Source: an uncultured Clostridiaceae bacterium
Lineage (GTDB): Bacteria > Bacillota > Clostridia > Lachnospirales > Lachnospiraceae
Assembly: GCA_958441075.1 (NCBI GenBank)
Contig: CAUCBQ010000011.1
Coordinates: 1-22,832 of the forward strand
DNA length: 22,832 bases
Direction of reading: 5' to 3'
Under the pieces are notes generated by a model. The model was not told the origin of the DNA. It searched no databases and saw only the letters and a program-made list of their open reading frames with translations. Positions 7,241-14,697 of this stretch are shown here, piece by piece (within the stretch, counting starts at the first letter, position 1; every line of letters starts with the position of its first letter). The position numbers and the translations under genes were made by a program.

Positions 7241-7567
7241 CTACCTGCCTGTAACTCCTATGATAATGATTACAGTCCAGATGATAATAAGAATACCCTC
7301 CAGAGCGATTCCGATCTTTGCCAGAATATAGTTGCAGTTATCCTCTGTAAATGAGAGAATACCGTACCATAGGCCCGCAGCCGCAGCTGCTATACTGGAA
7401 AACCCGTAGGCTCCTGTACTTGGTCCGCCCTGTCCGGCTCCCTTTAACGAAAGGTATATACTGAAAGCCCCCAGTCCCAAAGACAGTATTCCCAGCCCCA
7501 GACATAAGAAGCTGCGTCTGGCAAAAGGATTTCTCACATAGGATATTTTATTTCCCACCTGTCTCAA
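7241..7567 (-). CDS. Small multi-helix membrane protein (DUF6142-like)
   Basis: About 108 aa with three hydrophobic segments: FLCLGLGILSLGLGAFSIYL, the Ala/Gly-rich GFSSIAAAAAGLWYGILSF and ILIIIWTVIIIIGV. A short basic N-terminus precedes them. The arrangement resembles the uncharacterised DUF6142-type proteins of clostridia, recalled without a search. No ATG is available. The frame could begin at GTG 7576, but AGGAGG overlaps it; the same AGGAGG is 8 bases before TTG 7567, so TTG is preferred. That TTG overlaps the TGA of the VanZ-like gene (TTGA), implying coupled translation. A terminator follows. Function unknown; probably an integral membrane protein acting with its co-transcribed membrane neighbours. 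Confidence 0.8.
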   Translation of the reverse strand: MRQVGNKISYVRNPFARRSFLCLGLGILSLGLGAFSIYLSLKGAGQGGPSTGAYGFSSIAAAAAGLWYGILSFTEDNCNYILAKIGIALEGILIIIWTVIIIIGVTGR

Positions 7568-8037
7568 CGCTTCCACCTCCTGTAATGGATGAGAATTCTC
7601 AGATAATGGGCAATTCCATGAATATAAAAACCAACAGCGGCTCCCAGAGTATTCAAAAACATATCATCCACATCAAAGCTTCCCACCCGCAGAATCAGCT
7701 GCAGTGTTTCCAGCATCAGGCTCCATATAAAGCCAAACATCACCGTATTGTACCACAGGCGGCTCCTTCTGCTGATAATGGGCAAAAAGAAGCCAAAGGG
7801 AATAAAGGCAGCAATATTACCCACGATATTAATCATAAACAGGCTAAAACCAAGAATCTCATAATAGCGGAAATAACGGCCGATTTCTCTGAAAAGCACC
7901 AGATTGTAGGCATATTCCCGGTCCGTCTCCGTCCTTCCAAAGGATTCTGAAAAAAACATAAAATAGGCCAGAAGGCACAGATACAGTATAAACAGTACCC
8001 ATCCCGCCTTCTGGCGCGGGGTGGTGCGTCGGATCAT
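7564..8037 (-). CDS. VanZ-like membrane protein
   Basis: An integral membrane protein of about 157 aa with four or five hydrophobic stretches. VanZ-family landmarks are visible: NLVLFREIGRY after the first helix, NIVGNIAAFIPFGFFLPI, a Leu-Glu-Thr (LETLQL) segment and GSFDVDDMFLNTLGA, where the conserved acidic DVDD and Asn lie. VanZ proteins are associated with low-level teicoplanin resistance in some enterococci, but most clostridial homologues have no known role, and no van cluster is near. Two starts are possible: ATG 8061, overlapping the previous gene's stop, and ATG 8037, which has AGGCGGG 5 bases upstream and is preferred. Its stop overlaps the next gene's TTG. Confidence 0.88.
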   Translation of the reverse strand: MIRRTTPRQKAGWVLFILYLCLLAYFMFFSESFGRTETDREYAYNLVLFREIGRYFRYYEILGFSLFMINIVGNIAAFIPFGFFLPIISRRSRLWYNTVMFGFIWSLMLETLQLILRVGSFDVDDMFLNTLGAAVGFYIHGIAHYLRILIHYRRWKR

Positions 8038-8050
8038 CACAGCCCGCCTG

Positions 8051-8200
8051 TTAAAATTCAATCTCGGATTTGCGCTTCAAAAGCAGCGCACCGTTTACGA
8101 TTGAAATAATGCCCACAGCCAGTCCTGTCACTGCAATGATGATACCCACAGCAATACAGCCGGCACCGGTATTGCGCATGGTCTTATATACTCTTTCCAT
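8051..8200 (-). CDS. 49-aa small membrane protein
   Basis: The preferred reading starts at ATG 8200 (MERVYKTMRNTGAG), preceded by AAAGG at about 10 bases. A longer in-frame option starts at GTG 8257, overlapping the pyrE stop (GTGA), but its extra 19 residues are unlike a natural N-terminus. The protein has one long or two short hydrophobic helices (GCIAVGIIIAVTGLAVGIISIVNGALLL is the continuous region, about residues 13-40) and ends KRKSEIEF. It lies between pyrE and the VanZ-like gene with little spacing, so it is probably in the same transcript. No function can be assigned. Confidence 0.7.
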   Translation of the reverse strand: MERVYKTMRNTGAGCIAVGIIIAVTGLAVGIISIVNGALLLKRKSEIEF

Positions 8201-8253
8201 ATTTCTACTGCCTTTCATGGTTTGTGCAGCCAGGGCGCATCCTTGGCAGATGG

Positions 8254-8931
8254 TCACGCCTGTGCTCCATACTCTGCATAGTATGCGTCAATAGCCGCCT
8301 TTAATGTATCATCAATTACGATTCTTCCGCCGCATTCCTTATTATACAGGTATTCTGTCACATCTGCCATGGTAACGATGGCTGCTGTTGGGAAGCCGTA
8401 AAGATCCTTGATTTCGTCTAAGGCGCTCTTTGTTCCCTTGCCCCGCTCCATACGGTTTAAGGATACGATCAGTCCCTTAATCTCAACATTGCCCTGAGCC
8501 TTTAAGATCGGGAAAGTTTCTTCGATGGACTTTCCGGAGGTAGTTACATCCTCAATAATCATCACACGGTCGCCGTCCTTGATAGGGCTTCCCAGGAGAA
8601 TACCCGTATCACCATGATCCTTTACTTCCTTGCGGTTGGAGCAGTAACGGATATCCTTTCCGTAAAGCTCACTGATAGCCATAGTAGTTGCCACACTTAA
8701 AGGAATACCCTTGTAAGCCGGTCCAAAGAGCACATCAAAATCCAGGCCAAAATTGTCATGAATAGCCTTTGCGTAATATTCTCCCAGCTTACGCAGCTGT
8801 GTTCCTGTCACATATGCTCCCGCATTCATAAAAAACGGTGACTTGCGACCGCTCTTTAATGTAAAATCTCCAAACTTAAGCACATTGCTCTCTACCATAA
8901 ATTCAATAAATTCCTGTTTATACTGTTCCAT
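8254..8931 (-). CDS. pyrE: Orotate phosphoribosyltransferase
   Basis: Converts orotate and PRPP to OMP in de novo pyrimidine synthesis. The 225-aa protein has the OPRT substrate segment DFTLKSGRKSPFF near the N-terminus, the flexible catalytic loop NRKEVKDHG (about 99-107) and the PRPP-binding motif VMIIEDVTTSGKS (about 123-135). ATG 8931 has AGGAGG at 9 bases, and a good promoter lies 32-60 bases upstream. The gene stands apart from other pyr genes and is followed by three small membrane protein genes, likely in the same transcript up to the terminator at 7195-7226. No PyrR-type attenuator is visible in the very short leader. Confidence 0.96.
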   Translation of the reverse strand: MEQYKQEFIEFMVESNVLKFGDFTLKSGRKSPFFMNAGAYVTGTQLRKLGEYYAKAIHDNFGLDFDVLFGPAYKGIPLSVATTMAISELYGKDIRYCSNRKEVKDHGDTGILLGSPIKDGDRVMIIEDVTTSGKSIEETFPILKAQGNVEIKGLIVSLNRMERGKGTKSALDEIKDLYGFPTAAIVTMADVTEYLYNKECGGRIVIDDTLKAAIDAYYAEYGAQA

Positions 8932-8962
8932 GTGATAAAACCTCCTTCATTTCTTCTACCCG

Positions 8963-8991
8963 ATTTTACCATAGATTCCGGGCATTTTCAA
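8963..8991 (-). promoter_or_regulatory. Promoter of pyrE
   Basis: Minus-strand -35 TTGAAA (8986-8991), 17-base spacer, -10 TAAAAT (8963-8968) with an extended TGG directly before it. A CAATCT/AGATTG inverted repeat (8989-8994 and 9007-9012) overlaps the -35 and the end of the upstream gene's region; it could be an operator or a weak terminator without a T run. Confidence 0.75.
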
Positions 8992-9024
8992 TCTGCATTG
9001 CATCTGAGATTGGAAAGCATGTCC

Positions 9025-9834
9025 CTATCCCAGCATAAATTTTTCCACAACCAGTCCCACTCCATCCTCATTGTTTGAGGCAGTGATGTAGTCCGCTGCA
9101 TTGCGCACAGGAAGAACCGCATTTTCCATGGCAACGCCCAGACCGGCATAGCGGATCATAGTAAGATCATTATAGCCGTCTCCGCAGGCAATCATTTCTT
9201 CTCGCTTCATGCCAAGCCGTTCTAAAAGCCGCCCAAGGGACTGAGCCTTGTCAATTCCCTTTGGCATGATCTCCAGGAAAAACGGCTCTGAGCGGTAAAC
9301 GCTGAAATCACGTCCCATAGCCGCCTTCACCCTCGGCTCTACAGTTACCAGATAATCCCCATCATCCAGCATCAAAAACTTGGGAACCTGAAAGGAAACA
9401 TAGCGTTTCATGTCCTCTACCTGCCGCAGAGGCAGATGGTTAATGTTTGATTCCTTGACAGCATAGGGACATTCCTTATTATTTGTGATAATCTCCTCTC
9501 CCTCATAGGTCAGAATGTCCACACCATGCTCTTCTGCCAAACTGATGATCTTCACATTTGACTCTGCCGGGAGAAGAGAGGAAAACACCACTTCCCCTGT
9601 GCCGCAGTTTGTAATCATGCCGCCGTTATAGGATAAAATATAGCTTCCATACTTTGCAAGCTCAAGCTCCTCTGCCAGAGGCTTAATCCCGGCTGTGGGA
9701 CGTCCGGAAGCCAGAACTACAATCTTTCCCGCCTCCTGCGCATCCATAAGGGCCTTCTTTGTTCTGGGAGTAATGATTTTGTCCCTGTTTGTCAGAGTTC
9801 CGTCCAGATCCAGAACGATCATTTTATATTCCAT
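9025..9834 (-). CDS. Cof-type HAD-superfamily sugar-phosphate phosphatase
   Basis: A predicted cytoplasmic Mg-dependent phosphatase of the HAD IIB (Cof/YidA) subfamily. From the preferred ATG 9834 it is 269 aa, typical for the family. Motif I is DLDGTLTN (Asp9 and Asp11), motif II is VLASGRP, and motif IV is GDGYNDLTMI followed by GVAMENA; the cap lies between. An earlier ATG at 9858 adds MKNRRIYK but has no ribosome site, whereas AGGAG lies 10 bases before 9834, so the shorter form is chosen. Substrates of these enzymes are usually small phosphorylated metabolites and cannot be predicted here. It is monocistronic, with the extended -10 at 9890-9898 upstream. Confidence 0.92.
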   Translation of the reverse strand: MEYKMIVLDLDGTLTNRDKIITPRTKKALMDAQEAGKIVVLASGRPTAGIKPLAEELELAKYGSYILSYNGGMITNCGTGEVVFSSLLPAESNVKIISLAEEHGVDILTYEGEEIITNNKECPYAVKESNINHLPLRQVEDMKRYVSFQVPKFLMLDDGDYLVTVEPRVKAAMGRDFSVYRSEPFFLEIMPKGIDKAQSLGRLLERLGMKREEMIACGDGYNDLTMIRYAGLGVAMENAVLPVRNAADYITASNNEDGVGLVVEKFMLG

Positions 9835-9889
9835 TTTGTATATTCTCCTGTTTTTCATTTAAACTGCCACGACTGACAGCGCCTGTTTT

Positions 9890-9898
9890 ATTTTACCA
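9890..9898 (-). promoter_or_regulatory. Extended -10 promoter of the HAD phosphatase gene
   Basis: TGGTAAAAT on the minus strand gives a TGn-extended -10. No good -35 hexamer is present at the expected distance, so initiation would depend on the extended element. The predicted leader is about 50 bases. Confidence 0.5.
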
Positions 9899-9925
9899 GA
9901 TAACCTCCCGTAAGAAAAGCCCTGG

Positions 9926-9955
9926 TTCACCATAAATGAAAACCTGCAATACAAT
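9926..9955 (+). promoter_or_regulatory. Promoter of the ABC substrate-binding lipoprotein gene
   Basis: TTCACC (9926-9931) and TACAAT (9950-9955) are separated by 18 bases, 35 bases before the gene. The -35 is weak. No THI-box or other riboswitch fold is evident in the short leader. Confidence 0.5.
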
Positions 9956-9989
9956 AACAGTATGAAACCCTATCCAAGGAGATACCCTT

Positions 9990-11003
9990 ATGTATACTAT
10001 TTCTTCCAAACGGCTCTGTTCCCTGCTTACAGCCGGGACTCTCGCTGCACTGTCCCTCTCTGGCTGCCGGTCTTTAGCTTCTTCTGACGGGCAAACTGAG
10101 CTCACTCTGAGCGAGGTGGCTCATTCGGTCTTCTACGCCCCCCAGTATGCTGCCATTGAACTGGGATATTTTGAAGAGGAAGGCATCGATCTGACTCTTG
10201 TAAACGCCGGAGGTGCTGACAAGGTTATGACCTCCCTGATCTCCGGTGACGCCCAAATCGGATTTATGGGATCAGAAGCCAGTATCTATGTCTATCAGGA
10301 AGGCTCAGAGGACCCCGCCGTCAACTTTGCACAGCTGACCCAGAGGGCCGGGAATTTTCTGGTAGGCAGACGGGCAGAAGAAGCTTTTAGATGGCAGGAT
10401 CTGAAAGGAAAGAAGGTACTGGGCGGAAGGGCCGGAGGTATGCCGCAAATGGTATTTGAATATATTCTGAAAAAGAACGGTCTGGACCCTTCCTCTGACC
10501 TGACCATTGACCAGAGCATCAGCTTCGGCCTTACTGCTGCGGCATTTACCAGCAGTGACGCTGATTATACCATCGAATTCGAGCCCTTCGCCACAACCCT
10601 GGAAACAGAAGGAAACGGTGCAGTGGTAGCATCTCTTGGAACAGAATCAGGTTATGTGCCCTATACAGCCTACAGTGCCAGAAAAAGCTATATTGAGCAG
10701 AACCCGGAGGTAATCCAGAGTTTTACCAATGCAATCCAAAAAGGCCTGGACTATGTAAACAGCCATTCCTCTGAAGAAATTGCCCAGGTCATTTCCCCCC
10801 ATTTTAAGGAAACACCGACCGATAAGCTGGCCCTTATTGTGGAACGCTACAAATCTCAGGATACCTGGAAGGAGAATACCGTATTTGAAGAAAGCAGCTT
10901 TAAGCTGCTGAAGCGAATTCTGGAGGAAGCGGGAGAATTAAAAACAGAAGTACCCTATACAGAACTGGTAACTGTGGATTTTTCAAAAAAAGCAGCGCAA
11001 TAA
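9990..11003 (+). CDS. ABC transporter substrate-binding lipoprotein, NMT1/SsuA type
   Basis: Captures substrate outside the membrane for an ABC importer. The 337-aa precursor has a lipoprotein signal peptide with lipobox LSGC (Cys26 as lipidation site). The mature part shows the NitT/TauT/NMT1-like pattern VFYAPQYAAIELGYFEEEGI, then GDAQIGFMG and the KGKKVLGGRAGGMP segment. This family serves nitrate, sulfonates, taurine, pyrimidine thiamine precursors and riboflavin; the sequence alone does not tell which. AAGGAG precedes ATG 9990. The likely partner ATPase and permease lie 3.7 kb downstream on the same strand, beyond two minus-strand genes and a deacetylase gene, so the system appears split. 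Pairing is inferred from family match and proximity. Confidence 0.93.
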   Translation: MYTISSKRLCSLLTAGTLAALSLSGCRSLASSDGQTELTLSEVAHSVFYAPQYAAIELGYFEEEGIDLTLVNAGGADKVMTSLISGDAQIGFMGSEASIYVYQEGSEDPAVNFAQLTQRAGNFLVGRRAEEAFRWQDLKGKKVLGGRAGGMPQMVFEYILKKNGLDPSSDLTIDQSISFGLTAAAFTSSDADYTIEFEPFATTLETEGNGAVVASLGTESGYVPYTAYSARKSYIEQNPEVIQSFTNAIQKGLDYVNSHSSEEIAQVISPHFKETPTDKLALIVERYKSQDTWKENTVFEESSFKLLKRILEEAGELKTEVPYTELVTVDFSKKAAQ

Positions 11004-11005
11004 TC

Positions 11006-11049
11006 GAAAAAGGGGCCGTCGGGAACGAACCAGCTTCCAACGGCCCCTT
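11006..11049. terminator. Shared bidirectional terminator between convergent genes
   Basis: Arms 11010-11019 and 11040-11049 are perfect 10-base inverted repeats (AAGGGGCCGT). On the minus strand a run of five T follows, so it best serves the carboxypeptidase gene; on the plus strand the tail is only TTCTG, making it a weaker terminator for the lipoprotein gene. Confidence 0.8.
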
Positions 11050-11076
11050 CTGCGCCATATTTTCATTTACGCTCCG

Positions 11077-12369
11077 TCAGCCAAATCCCCCCTCCGCCTT
11101 TTCCAGCCGCCATACCTTCACCATCCATTTCAGATAATCCCCATACTGCGCCTCCCGTACTGCCTCTGCCGTCACTACATCCACCTCGCCGATCTTCTCC
11201 CCGTTTAACAAATATTCCAGAACACCAGCTTTTTCGCCCTGCTCCACCGGGGCAGGAAGTGATTCAGAGAGAACCAGCTTCTTCTCCACCGCAGAAAGAT
11301 CCTCTCCTTTAAGACTGAGATAGCTGAATGTACTGCCTAAAACCAGCCCGGCCCCGCTTTTAATTCCTCCTTCTACCGAAATTTCAGGAAGTGTAATCCC
11401 TTCCTTATCTTCATAAAGCTTACAGTTTGCATAGCCGTAATTTAGCAGCGTCTGTGCATCTGCAAAACGGGCCTTAAAATCAGGGGCAGCCATGATCGAA
11501 GCGATCAGACGCACCCCATCCTTCTCTGCGGTGGCTGACAGACAGTATTTTGCCAGAGAGGTAGAGCCTGTCTTTAAACCGGTAACCTGAAAATTCGTTG
11601 CCATCCGCAAAAGCTTATTGGTATTTGCAAGTCCAAATTCCTTTGTCCCCTGTTTTGTCACATGGGTAATATTTTCCATCCAGATAGTTGAATAATGATG
11701 AATCTGAGGATACTTATTTATAAGCTCCCGGCTCATAAGCGCAATATCTCTGGCTGTGGTTACATGAGAAGGGTCTTCTGTAAGACCGCAGCAGTCCGCG
11801 AAGTGTGTTTTTGTCATCCCCAGACCTCTGGCCCGTTCATTCATCTGCTGTACAAAGGCCTCTTCTGTGCCGGAAATATACTCCGCCATAGCTACAGAAG
11901 CATCATTTCCCGATGCAATGACAATGCACTTAATCAGTGTTTCCACGGTCTGGGTCTCCCCTTCCTCTAAAAACACCTGAGAACCGCCCATGGATTTGGC
12001 GTAGGAACTGGTAACCACTTCATCGGAAAGCTGAATTTTCCCCTCCTCCAATGCATCAAAAATCAGAATCAGCGTCATAACCTTGGTAACACTGGCAGGG
12101 CTTCTCCTGTCATCTGCACCTTTTTCGTATATGATCTGCCCCGTAGACGCTTCCATAAGAACTGCAGAAGGAGCTGATATCCGGACTGCCGCCTGACCGC
12201 TTTCCTCACTGCCTGCTTCTGCCTGTATCTGCACCGCTTCTCTGCCCACCGACCGGGCCGGTACCTGAACCGGAAGCCCGATCTCCGGTCCGGAAGCCAA
12301 CGCCGTTACCACCCGCCCGGCCATTATTGTAAGCGCAAGTGAAAAAACTGCGGCTTTTGTCCATTTCAT
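11077..12369 (-). CDS. D-alanyl-D-alanine carboxypeptidase, S11 family (PBP5-like)
   Basis: Trims the terminal D-Ala from peptidoglycan pentapeptides outside the membrane. From ATG 12369 it is 430 aa with an N-terminal signal peptide (hydrophobic AAVFSLALTIMAG, Ala-rich cleavage region near residue 26). The penicillin-binding motifs are complete: Ser93-x-x-Lys96 (SPASVTK), Ser153-Gly-Asn155 (ASGNDAS) and Lys266-Thr-Gly268 (LKTGSTS). A C-terminal beta-rich PBP5-like domain follows, and an amphipathic tail (YLKWMVKVWRLEKA) probably holds it to the membrane. GGAGG lies 8 bases before 12369; the frame extends upstream to an ATG at 12426, but those 19 residues spoil the signal peptide. It may be the sporulation-type (DacF-like) or the vegetative (DacA) form; the context does not decide. 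Confidence 0.95.
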   Translation of the reverse strand: MKWTKAAVFSLALTIMAGRVVTALASGPEIGLPVQVPARSVGREAVQIQAEAGSEESGQAAVRISAPSAVLMEASTGQIIYEKGADDRRSPASVTKVMTLILIFDALEEGKIQLSDEVVTSSYAKSMGGSQVFLEEGETQTVETLIKCIVIASGNDASVAMAEYISGTEEAFVQQMNERARGLGMTKTHFADCCGLTEDPSHVTTARDIALMSRELINKYPQIHHYSTIWMENITHVTKQGTKEFGLANTNKLLRMATNFQVTGLKTGSTSLAKYCLSATAEKDGVRLIASIMAAPDFKARFADAQTLLNYGYANCKLYEDKEGITLPEISVEGGIKSGAGLVLGSTFSYLSLKGEDLSAVEKKLVLSESLPAPVEQGEKAGVLEYLLNGEKIGEVDVVTAEAVREAQYGDYLKWMVKVWRLEKAEGGFG

Positions 12370-12449
12370 ACACATTTCCTCCAAACATTTCTGTTCTCTG
12401 CCTAATATATGAAAGGAGACAAACATTTTATGTCGCGCCAGAAAGCATC

Positions 12450-12486
12450 AAAAACCCCTGACCACAGCATCTGCTGTGACCAGGGG
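12450..12486 (-). terminator. Terminator of the HIT-family gene
   Basis: A 15-pair stem (12455-12486) with two wobble pairs and a 2-base loop is followed on the minus strand by five T. It lies 24 bases after the HIT stop and about 80 bases before the carboxypeptidase start. Confidence 0.88.
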
Positions 12487-12509
12487 TATGTCTTCCCGTA
12501 TATACGTTC

Positions 12510-12950
12510 TTATACTTCCTTTAAAGCCTGTCTCAAAGCCTCTGCCATCTCCTCATACTCAGCGTCTGTGAGGATTGTCCTTCCGCTGTTCATCTCAAAG
12601 GTTCCGCCCCACTCTTCTCCTCCCTTATACTTGGGAACGATGTGAAAATGAAGATGGCAGCCTGTATCGCCGTATGCGCCATAGTTTACCTTATCAGGGT
12701 GGAATACCTTATGCACGGCTCTTGCCACCTGAGCCACCTCTGCAAAGAAGTCATTTCTCTCCTCGTCGGTCAGGTCAATCAGCTCGCTGACATGCTTTTT
12801 GTGAGCCAGAATCACTCTTCCCTTTTTACTCTGCTCCTTAAATACATAAAGAAAGCCTGTATTCATCTCGCAGACCGGATAAGCAAACTTTGCCACCAGT
12901 TCTCCCTGCATACAGTATGCGCAAGTCGGATCTTTTACCATTTCTGCCAT
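12510..12950 (-). CDS. HIT-family nucleotide-binding hydrolase
   Basis: A small cytoplasmic protein (146 aa) of the histidine-triad superfamily, whose members hydrolyse or transfer nucleotidyl groups. The triad reads CHLHFHIVPKY (His99, His101, His103). An N-terminal Cys10-x-x-Cys13 (TCAYC) with His50 suggests the zinc site seen in many HIT proteins. ATG 12950 has AAGGAGAG about 7 bases upstream, and the promoter at 13023-13051 and the terminator at 12450-12486 make it monocistronic. The physiological substrate is not predictable. Confidence 0.92.
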   Translation of the reverse strand: MAEMVKDPTCAYCMQGELVAKFAYPVCEMNTGFLYVFKEQSKKGRVILAHKKHVSELIDLTDEERNDFFAEVAQVARAVHKVFHPDKVNYGAYGDTGCHLHFHIVPKYKGGEEWGGTFEMNSGRTILTDAEYEEMAEALRQALKEV

Positions 12951-12976
12951 AGTTTTCTCTCCTTTTCGTAGCAGCC

Positions 12977-12995
12977 CTGTCCCTTTAAAGGACAG
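12977..12995. promoter_or_regulatory. Near-palindrome in the leader of the HIT gene
   Basis: CTGTCCCTTTAAAGGACAG is an inverted repeat (one extra C in the centre) between the HIT promoter and its ribosome site. It may be an operator or a leader hairpin; there is no further evidence. Confidence 0.35.
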
Positions 12996-13022
12996 CCGCC
13001 GTATTTGGTAATTTCTGTCTTA

Positions 13023-13051
13023 AACATACCACGGTTGCTCTCAAATTTCAA
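13023..13051 (-). promoter_or_regulatory. Promoter of the HIT gene
   Basis: Minus-strand -35 TTGAAA (13046-13051), 17-base spacer ending in an extended TGG, and -10 TATGTT (13023-13028). Confidence 0.65.
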
Positions 13052-13074
13052 TCACTTTCATTTCCTGAATTTTA

Positions 13075-13083
13075 TGTTATAAT
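13075..13083 (+). promoter_or_regulatory. Extended -10 promoter of the deacetylase gene
   Basis: TGTTATAAT contains a perfect TATAAT at 13078-13083 preceded by a TGn extension. The -35 position (CTTTCA) is weak. The gene starts 48 bases downstream, divergent from the HIT gene. Confidence 0.6.
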
Positions 13084-13130
13084 AAAATTGATACAATTTT
13101 ACTTTCATTAAAACAGGAGATTTACAATTT

Positions 13131-14627
13131 ATGAGCCGAAATGATTTCAGACGCCGTCAGGCCCGCAGGCAGAGAAGAAAGCTTGCCCGCCTGTCCCGGC
13201 ATCTTCCTACCATACTTGCACTGCTTCTGGCGCTGTCAGCTCTGGGCGCCGGTATTTTTGCACTGACGCGCTTCGTGTTAAACAGACAGCCCGCTCCCTC
13301 ATCCGCTTCCGCCTCTTCCAGCACAGCGCAGGCACCCTCAGAGGAACCGGTGCAGTCAGCCTCGTCTCCGGCCTCCGGCACACTTTCCCAGGCAGCTTAT
13401 CTTGCCGCAGGCTATGATTATGACCGGGCCATCTCCCTTATCAAAGACGATCCGGCTCTGGCAGAAGATCCGGCTGCTCTGGAGACAATTGCATCTTATG
13501 AAGAGGCAAAAACCGCTCTTGTCCCGGCTGATGTACAGAATGTTCCCCATGTATTTTTTCACTCTCTTATCATGGATACTGCCAAGGCATTTGACGGCGA
13601 CAGCCGGACTCCCGGCTACAATTCCGTCATGACTACAAAGGATGAATTTTTAAAAATGCTGGATGCCCTTTATGCAGACGGCTATGTGCTGGTACGCATC
13701 CGGGATATCGCCTCTGAGACTGTGGATGAAAACGGAAATACGGTCTTCTCCTGGGGAGAAATTCTTCTTCCTGAAGGCAAAAAGCCTTTGGTCATGTCTC
13801 AGGATGACGTATGCTATTATCCTTATATGGAAAATGACGGCTTTGCCCGCCGGATCGTCATCGGAGAAGACGGCAAACCCACCACGGAAATGATGATGGA
13901 AGACGGTTCCATTTCCACCGGTTCTTATGACCTTATCCCCATTTTAGAGGACTTTATTGAGGAGCATCCCGATTTTTCCTATAAAGGAGCACGGGCAATT
14001 ATCGCCTTTACAGGTTATGAGGGTATTTTAGGCTACCGCACCGCTGCTTCCTACAGTGACAGCCCTGACTATGAAAATGATCGTGAACAGGCCGCAAAGA
14101 CAGCTCAGTGCCTGAGAGATAACGGTTGGGAGCTTGCAAGCCACAGCTGGGGCCATCTGTGGATGGGAGTTTCTTCCGTACCGGGAGAAACCTACAAAAT
14201 CAGCGATGAACGCTTCTATACTGATACTGACAAGTGGGAAAATGAAGTGGAATCACTCATTGGCCCAACGGATATCTACATTTATCCCAATGGCAATGAT
14301 GTGGCAGACTGGCGGCCCTATACAGAAGATAATTACCGCTTCAAATACCTCTATTCCAAGGGGTTCCGGTATTTCTGCAATGTTGACGCAAGCAAACCTG
14401 CCTGGATTCAAAAAGGAAGCGACCATCTGAGGATGGCAAGGCGGAATCTGGATGGCTACCGGCTTTATGAGGATATGATCCAGGCCGATCCATCCAAAAA
14501 GCGACTGTCTGATCTCTTTGATGCCTCCCTGATTTTTGATTCCTCACGGCCTGTTCCTGTCACCTGGAGCTATACCCAGAACGAAGCCGCTCCTGAAGCT
14601 TCTGTTCTTCAACAGACCAGCCCCTGA
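13131..14627 (+). CDS. Membrane-anchored polysaccharide deacetylase (NodB-like)
   Basis: Likely removes acetyl groups from a cell-wall or extracellular polysaccharide outside the membrane. The 498-aa protein starts with a very basic cytoplasmic tail (RRRQARRQRRK), one transmembrane helix (about 25-49) and a Ser/Ala/Pro-rich linker (about 54-85). The catalytic region begins near residue 135. The metal and base Asp pair is Asp225-Asp226 (SQDDVCYY), and the His pair is His338/His342 (SHSWGH). A stretch of about 110 residues separates these motifs, longer than the roughly 50 of classical NodB domains. AGGAG lies 10 bases before ATG 13131. It directly precedes the ABC ATPase gene (66 bases); co-transcription is possible, but no substrate link is evident. 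Confidence 0.88.
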   Translation: MSRNDFRRRQARRQRRKLARLSRHLPTILALLLALSALGAGIFALTRFVLNRQPAPSSASASSSTAQAPSEEPVQSASSPASGTLSQAAYLAAGYDYDRAISLIKDDPALAEDPAALETIASYEEAKTALVPADVQNVPHVFFHSLIMDTAKAFDGDSRTPGYNSVMTTKDEFLKMLDALYADGYVLVRIRDIASETVDENGNTVFSWGEILLPEGKKPLVMSQDDVCYYPYMENDGFARRIVIGEDGKPTTEMMMEDGSISTGSYDLIPILEDFIEEHPDFSYKGARAIIAFTGYEGILGYRTAASYSDSPDYENDREQAAKTAQCLRDNGWELASHSWGHLWMGVSSVPGETYKISDERFYTDTDKWENEVESLIGPTDIYIYPNGNDVADWRPYTEDNYRFKYLYSKGFRYFCNVDASKPAWIQKGSDHLRMARRNLDGYRLYEDMIQADPSKKRLSDLFDASLIFDSSRPVPVTWSYTQNEAAPEASVLQQTSP

Positions 14628-14661
14628 ACCATCCCATATCCTTTCGCATATACTACATCAA

Positions 14662-14673
14662 ATAAGTACTTAT
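14662..14673. promoter_or_regulatory. 12-bp perfect palindrome before the ABC ATPase gene
   Basis: ATAAGTACTTAT is a perfect palindrome placed 3 bases before the ribosome binding site (AAAGGAG, 14677-14683) of the ATPase gene. It could be an operator or a small hairpin near the ribosome site. No terminator lies between it and the deacetylase gene. Confidence 0.4.
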
Positions 14674-14688
14674 GTGAAAGGAGATTTC

Positions 14689-14697
14689 ATGAAATGA
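14689..14697 (+). other. Two-codon start-stop ORF (ATG AAA TGA) at the ABC ATPase ribosome site
   Basis: AAAGGAG is 5 bases before ATG 14689, which reads Met-Lys-stop; the TGA overlaps the true ATPase start ATG 14694 (AATGA). The real start is 10 bases from the same AAAGGAG. Ribosomes may initiate at the first ATG and re-initiate, or the first ATG may be ignored. Confidence 0.4.

Noticed and set aside
14111..14120. CTGAGA string suggesting a TPP riboswitch near the ABC genes
   Set aside because: It lies inside the deacetylase coding sequence and lacks the rest of the THI-box fold.
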